A stretch of DNA of 64,000 bases from Laetiporus sulphureus 93-53 (lineage: Eukaryota > Basidiomycota > Agaricomycetes > Polyporales > Laetiporaceae): assembly GCF_001632365.1 (NCBI RefSeq), contig NW_024468576.1:62001-126000 (forward strand), in the 5' to 3' direction. Numbering within the stretch: position 1 is the stretch's first letter; each line of letters starts with the position of its first letter. The position numbers and the translations under genes are program-made. Positions 58,611 through 64,000 of this stretch are shown in pieces. Below the pieces are notes generated by a model, which saw only the letters and a list, made by a program, of their open reading frames with translations, had not been told where the DNA came from and made no database searches.

Positions 58611-60772
58611 ATGACCATAGTTCTCAACCCCGTCTGGATCAACGGTGTGCAAAAGCTGAAGGTGGTGCCTCAGCGTACGTCGCCTTTGTCAGAGAAGCGC
58701 ATGACAGCTCTGCTCAACATTGCCTCTAGCGCCACCTCGACCGGCCCGTGGCTTGCTTCCGCCCGCTATGGACGAGGCGACACATACAGTCCGGTGTCTC
58801 CGGCAGTTGCGGTCAAAAGATAAAAACATCGAAAAGTACATTTATCTCACCCAGCTGAAGGATGCGGACCACCGCACCTTCTATAAGCTATGTCTGGATA
58901 ATATGTCTGTGAGTATGTTTAGGATGGCTTTTTGCGGACGACGCATTGACAATGGTGCTGCAGGAAATCACGCCCATCATCTACACACCAACGGTCGGCG
59001 ATGCTTGCCTGCAGTTCTCACATATCTTCAGGAGACCGGAAGGCCTGGTGAGTAATCCGCATATAGGACTGTCTGTGATTGGCGTTTAACGTCCCAAATA
59101 GTACATTTCAATCAAAGACAAAGGCCAAATTGGCAAGATTTTGCGGAATTGGCCTCGCATAGACGAGGGGCGAATCGCAGTCGTTACAGATGGTGCGATA
59201 TTCATGACACGTGGTCTGGGCTTCAATCGTTCTGATATTCTCTCAAGGTTCGCGAATCCTGGGTCTTGGTGATTTGGGGCTGAACGGCATGCCGATCTCA
59301 ATTGGCAAGCTCTCTCTATATGTCGCAGGAGCAGGGTAAGTCGAACTCACTGTAAAGAGATTCTCGATGTTAACCTAAACACCACTCAGTATTCGCCCTT
59401 CCTCGACAATACCCATCTGCCTCGACCTCGGCACGAATAATGAGCAATTCCTCGCTGACCCTCTCTACCTCGGTCTCCGGCAAACCCGCGTACCGCGAGA
59501 AGAGATGACCGAATTCATGGAAGAGTTCATGCACGAAATGTCGACCATCTTCCCGAACCTGCTCGTGCAGTTCGAGGACTTCTCTACGGACGCTGCGTTC
59601 ACGTACCTCGATCGCTTCCGGCAGCGCTACCCGCTGTTCAACGACGACATCCAGGGCACGGGCGCGGTCGTACTCTCTGGGTTCCTCAATGCTGCGAGGC
59701 TTGCGAGCCAGGCAGCGGGGAAGGAGCTGGAGGATCAGAGGATTCTGTTCTTGGGCGCGGGATCGGCGGGTGTAGGGGTGGCGACGCAGCTGACGAGTTT
59801 CTTCAAGATGCAGGGGATGTCAGAGGAGGAGGCGCGGAAGCGGATATGGCTCGTTGATTCGCAGGGGTTGATTTATGACGAGCGAGGACCGATGGCGGAG
59901 CACAAGAAGCGTGGGTATTGCTTCCCTCGTTAAGGTGACCACTCACTGACCCTGACCTGGCTGCTATGTTACTCAGAGTTCTCGCGCCAAGACTATAGCG
60001 GACCGCCGATGAAGAACCTCACCGAGATCATCGAGTACGTCAAGCCCACCGCCCTTCTAGGTCTGTCGACGATCAAGGTGCGTGATGACCCACCATGATT
60101 CTGATCCATGCATCCTGATATCAGAGAAATAATGACGTAGGGCGCCTTCAACCAATCTGTCATCGAGACGATGTCCCGGCTGAACGCCCGTCCCATCATC
60201 TTCTCTCTATCGAACCCCGTACAGCTATCCGAGTGCGAGTTCCACGAAGCCGTGCAATGGTCCGCGGGCCGCGTCATCTTCGCGTCTGGCTCGCCGTTCC
60301 CAGAGCAGACCCACGACGGCCGCACGCTGTACCCCGGGCAAGGCGCGTCGCATCGCACGCGCACTCCATTGCTAGCATAAGCTGATACTGATTTCTTGCG
60401 ATGCAGGGAACAACATGTACGTGTTCCCCGGCCTGGGGCTCGGCGCGATCCTGTCGCGCGCGTCGGCAGTGACGGACAGCATGGTCGAGGCGTCCTCGCT
60501 TGGGCTCGCGGACGCACTGACGCCGGAGGAGCGCGCGCAAGACCTCATCTACCCACGCATCGAGCGCATTCGCGAGATCAGCGCGCAGATCGCGTGCAAA
60601 GTCATCCGGGCTGCACAGCGTGCGGTGCGTATACTCGCTATGCGTGTTGGAAACGGTGATTGACGTATCTTGTTTTTGGATGGGGTAGGGCGTTGACCGT
60701 ACGGTCGAGCTGAGAGAGCTGTGGGACGACCAGCTCTTGGACTGGGTGAAGGCCAAAATGTGGATGCCGTGA
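58611..60772 (+). CDS. Malic enzyme (NAD(P)-dependent, decarboxylating)
   Basis: The gene oxidatively decarboxylates malate to pyruvate. It shows [35 protein letters not shown] (substrate Tyr), [30 protein letters not shown] (catalytic Lys region), [75 protein letters not shown] (dinucleotide fold), [56 protein letters not shown] and [18 protein letters not shown]. It ends WVKAKMWMP. The N-terminus chosen ([20 protein letters not shown] joined by a 53-nt intron to [16 protein letters not shown]) is shorter and unlike the usual GTAFTxxER block, so an upstream exon may be missing or the 5' end has changed. No mitochondrial targeting signal is obvious. Cofactor preference is not determined. Confidence 0.9.
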
Positions 60773-61166
60773 TGATGGACCCTCTGTATGTATTCCGGAG
60801 TCTCCGTTAGGATCGGAGGTCCTGTCTCGTTGATATGTATCGTGCTTGTGTTGCTCGTGTTAATCTTCTGTCCCGTCCAGCTGGTCCTTCATATGTAAAT
60901 TAATTCTTATCTTTGTCGCACAAGCCTATAAGATTATATCTGTCATGAAGCAACCGTCTTGAGCTCCGCGAAAGAATGTGCCCTTCGTGATTCTGACGCG
61001 ATCTCGACGAATTCGAAAGCCCACTAAGCAACTCTCGCTGCTCGTCTATGAGCACATGCAAGCTATATGGTATTTCGAGAAGCGATGAGTCACCATCTCG
61101 GTGAACGAGCGTCAATCCCCGCAATCACGCACAACAAAGAAGAACAAAAACTCCCTGATGTCTCCA

Positions 61167-61874
61167 CTAGACCCCCTCCCGTTTCCGAATATCCGCCACA
61201 CCGAGACACATCGGTGCAGCCCGCTCGCCAACACCTGCGCCGCCACGACACTCCTTGCCAGATAACCGGCGCGAAGTGGGCGAGGGCATGGCGATGGCGA
61301 CTGAGACGCGCAACCATCCGTCGTCCGCCTTCGATCGTGGCTTTTTCAAGATGTTCGAGGCAGTGGAGGACGATGTCTGCACGCTGAGCGGTCGATCTCT
61401 GCTGACCTCTGGGAGATGGACAGATGCGCTGACAAGCCTCTCGAGCTCGTATACGTCGCCCGGGATAGACTTGACGGACAGCGGCTGGGCGTCGCGTCAG
61501 TCTCGATTACTACTCGAACCTCACTATGAGGGAAAAGGGCTCACCGTGATGTGACTCCAGCGCGCATCATCCAACGAGCCTGTTGGAGAGGGGGACAGCC
61601 TAACATCCCACAATTGTGGCTTCTTGGAGGCAGTAAACGGGTTGGGGATGGCCTGCCGCCTGCGGTACCGCGATGATTTGTAGAGCCACAGTATTACTAT
61701 GCCAACGAGCATAGAGAGTGCGAGCGAGACGACTACTGGGATGACGACACGCGTGACGGTATTGGAGTCGTAATGCGATGATCCTGCGGACGGATCTGAG
61801 GGACCGGAATCACTGGAGCTGCCTGAGGACGAGCTGCCCCCTGGCCCGCTAACGATGGCGGGGCCGGCTGCCAT
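61167..61874 (-). CDS. Single-span membrane protein, paralog 2 of a pair (KPQLWD / IAMPS / LGVADI motifs)
   Basis: Two exons (61874-61545 and 61484-61167, 60-nt intron) give 215 residues. A Ser/Gly-rich head (VSGPGGSSSSGSSSDSGPSD) precedes one membrane span (VVIPVVVSLALSMLVGIVIL), a basic edge (YKSSRYRRRQ) and the motif KKPQLWDV. After the phase-0 intron come PLSVKSIPGDVYELERLV, KADDGWLRVSVAIAMPS and CLGVADIRKREGV. The match to the 54.6 kb paralog covers span, motif, intron and tail. The frame stays open upstream of the chosen ATG through a Ser/Thr-rich stretch (STSSVITSSSFSQILTVSQ) to about 61955, so the true N-terminus is probably longer and extracellular. The gene is convergent with the malic enzyme gene. 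No named family is recognised. Confidence 0.7.
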
Positions 61875-61959
61875 GTTATCACGGTTGTTCTGAGAGACAG
61901 TTAATATCTGTGAGAACGATGAAGATGTGATTACTGACGAGGTGGACTGTCGAGGGACG

Positions 61960-63060
61960 TCTACGCGAGAGTAAAGACGGCTCGTTCATGTACATGATGT
62001 TCAACGCGCAAGGTGTGCTGCGTGCTTTGGGTATGCCGGTGCCGAGGTGAGCTGTCTCTCCTTCATCGCAAGAAAGCTGGAGTGGAGACAGGGGCGCGTC
62101 GTGGAATGCAGAAGCAATCTTGGACTCGAGAGGGGCGGAGATCGAGGGTCGAGGCACGGTGTAGTAGTGAGGAGTGTAGAGAGGGTGGGTAAGCACAGGC
62201 ACAGCGGCATGGTGCCATATTTAAGGCTGGCGGCTATGCATCTGCTTCGCTTGCGCTGGGCAAGGACATGTGTCTGTGCATCTTTCAAGTTAACTGTGCC
62301 AGTGCTTAGGCCTCAGGGTCCGATCCGCTGCGGCGGAAGACTCGCGGAATCGGGCGTCAGGCGTCATGATTCGAAGTCATAGTCATACCGAGTCATTCTG
62401 ATTTCGGTCGCACCAATCGTTGTTAGCGGGGGTATTAACGCTTGGCGGTGCATCGTAAAATTCTCCTGTTGAAAGAGATATCAGCACTGTCCGGAGGAAT
62501 CATCAAAAGCCTTCACCTTCGAGGCTGCTTGCTATAATGTCCCGATTTTGCGATGCAGCATCAAGACGAGCCTGTGTGGTGGCCGCTCGCCCAGCGTGGG
62601 CGGAGGGTTCTCCCAACGCGCTCGAGTCCAGCCTCTGCCTGCGCACTATGATGACCACGTTCGTTCGCCACTCATCCGCAGTGACGACCATCGAGTCACT
62701 GCGCAACTCGTGGAGGCCCATGAGCGCTGCTACTGGTGCGTCTAAGCGCAGTTATTGCGGGGCGGCGTTTCACCATGCACCGAGCTACAAACAGCGAAGT
62801 CATAGCCTCGTACACTTCTGCTTGTCGGGGAAGATTTGACCGCATGTGAATACTAGACCCGTGATGTCGACAAGAGGACTACCCGTGTCCGGCCGCTTAG
62901 GGGAATAGGCTAGGAGTCAATTCGTCGGTGGCGAACAGAGTCATTCCGCGGACCCGAGGCTCGCCGGAATGGTTGGAGGTGGTTAGGGTAGTCGGCGCCA
63001 GTAGCAGATGCCGTCGTCCATAGATGTTGCTGGTTCGTACACAGGAGAGTTGAACAGTAG
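61960..63060. other. Region without a firm gene
   Basis: About 1.1 kb. Open frames at 62001-62288 and 61879-62202 (-) may include a 5' exon of paralog 2. A frame at 62503-62721 (-) and one at 62537-62839 (+) overlap and have no recognised motif. Nothing else is supported. Confidence 0.35.
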
Positions 63061-63345
63061 ATCTACTTGAGAGATGATAGATTGGCGCCCACAACGTCCT
63101 GTTGAATCGAGACGTCTTCGCTGCAACTTCGTCTTGCTTCTTCCGACCGCGGAGCTCGCGGTCTCGATGAAGACCAGAATTGGTGGCTATCGCGCACCGG
63201 TCGGAGTCCTGATGAACGATTTTGAAATAACAACATCTACGCAGAGCGGCGTCTGGTGAAAGGCATAACGGCCGTTCTGCGCGAGTGTTGTTCTGTGGAA
63301 TGCTTAAATACCGACCTCAGGAATGGGATGTCCTGCAGATATAAG
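63060..63345 (-). repeat. Dispersed repeat, copy C, adjoining the truncated kinase
   Basis: On the minus strand this copy begins near gacatcccattcctgagg and tcggtatttaa (matches copy B at 24.54 kb). It continues through tttcaccagacgccgctctgcg to gatgttgttatttcaaaatc and gcggtcggaagaagcaagac, which match copy A at 17.6 kb. It therefore links the two other copies into one element of at least about 240 bp. It starts within about 20 bases of the point where the kinase homology stops. Confidence 0.65.
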
Positions 63346-64000
63346 CTGATGAGTTGAGGTGAGCTACTCCGTGCTCGTGAAGGAATGCTAGCCCTTTGGC
63401 CAGATCACGGCTGAGCTGAACGAACCTGCCACGAAGTACACCGCCGTCAGCGTAAAATTCGAGTGCCTCGTCGATGGAGCTTCTCCTCGGAAATATGAGG
63501 TACTTCCCCACACTTGTTCTAATTGTTTTGAGTAAAGTGATGACGTGCTCGGATGGCGGCTTTATCGTGAGGAGAAATTCGAGGATCTTCAGCTCGTTCG
63601 ATTTGTCGCCGATTCGTTTTGCGATGAATTCCGTCCCGCTGGAGTCTCCTACACGACGTATAGTACGTACGTGAGGTGGTAACTGCAAAATGTTTGTCAG
63701 TGAGAGCTCTCAAAGCATTCAGTTCCCCGTCGCTCAAACCTTGTACAACAGTTCCCATGTGCCCCCACACTCAAAATGATCAGGTACCAACTCGTATCCT
63801 TCCGCTCCGAACTCGTCGCTTTCATCACTGCCATTAACATCTTGGCCATTGTCAGATCGCCCTTCCGTCCCATCAGTGCGAGTGCGCCCGGTGCTTTTCT
63901 TTAAATTGAACCGCGGCCATTTCTGATTTCGAATGCTGGTGTTGAGATCTTCGACCTTGGAAGCCACGCCTGCAAATCTATCATCGTTTTCTCCCTCCAG
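63317..64000 (-). pseudogene. Truncated copy of the 21-23 kb protein kinase (runs off the window)
   Basis: The minus strand reads LNTSIRNQKWPRFNLKK and EGYELVPDHFECGGTWELLY, then after an intron LPPHVRTIRRVGDSSGTEFI, the ATP-lysine block AKRIGDKSNELK, and VQLSRDLAKGLAFLHEHGV. All of it is near-identical to the intact kinase. Identity stops immediately after HGVAHL; a short unrelated tail of about a dozen residues leads to a stop at 63317-63319. The catalytic loop Asp, DFD motif and the whole C-lobe after it are missing, so no active kinase can be made. The 5' part of the gene lies beyond position 64000. Copy C of the dispersed repeat begins at the break. Confidence 0.85.

Overview
The window is nuclear DNA of a filamentous basidiomycete, most likely an Agaricomycete close to the Polyporales. 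That placement is an inference. It rests on many 50-70 nt GT-AG introns per gene, about 50% GC, compact divergent gene pairs, and families typical of these fungi: a fungal S41 peptidase with a secretion signal, an NTF2-like/FMO fusion, and a non-RD kinase of a multicopy type. I see no rRNA, tRNA, CRISPR array or complete transposon. Gene coordinates run from start codon to stop codon and include introns; I inferred splice sites by eye from reading frame, splice signals and family similarity.

Left third (1-23.3 kb), mostly housekeeping: the 5' part of an Old Yellow Enzyme-type oxidoreductase cut by the window edge (-); a KEL3/KLHDC4 kelch protein (-); a GET5/UBL4A-like tail-anchor factor (-), divergent from the complex I subunit NDUFS5 (+); a 1147-residue low-complexity protein with an RRM-like segment and a SUMO-interaction-like motif at each end (+); an aldo/keto reductase (+); an SNX9-type SH3-PX-BAR sorting nexin (+); the DNA primase catalytic subunit PRI1 with two MluI cell-cycle boxes in its promoter (+); a tRNA-dihydrouridine synthase (+); and a full-length protein kinase (+).

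Middle (23.3-37.7 kb), gene-poor: a divergent pair made of an SDR dehydrogenase of the KduD/gluconate type (-), which carries an unusually long 1757-nt intron, and a zinc-dependent polyol dehydrogenase (+). About 3.6 kb and 5.9 kb of gene-free DNA flank the pair.

Right part (37.7-53.2 kb): four consecutive minus-strand genes for a flavin monooxygenase, an O-methyltransferase, a secreted S41-family peptidase and an ABCC/MRP exporter. The oxygenase, methyltransferase and exporter would fit a small specialised-metabolism or detoxification cluster, but no backbone synthase is visible. Next comes a rearranged pseudogene patch (53.56-54.36 kb) that joins a piece of PRI1 to a piece of the SNX9-like gene in the reverse of their intact order. 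Then follow two paralogous single-span membrane proteins with the same intron position (54.6-55.3 and 61.2-61.9 kb), which bracket LCP5/neuroguidin (-) and a malic enzyme (+). The window ends in a second copy of the 21-23 kb kinase, broken at its catalytic loop next to a dispersed repeat that is also found near 17.6 kb and 24.5 kb.

The most noteworthy points are the primase/sorting-nexin chimeric relic, the repeat-associated kinase truncation, the paired membrane-protein paralogs, two GC-AG introns with identical donors, and the four-gene array at 37.7-53.2 kb.
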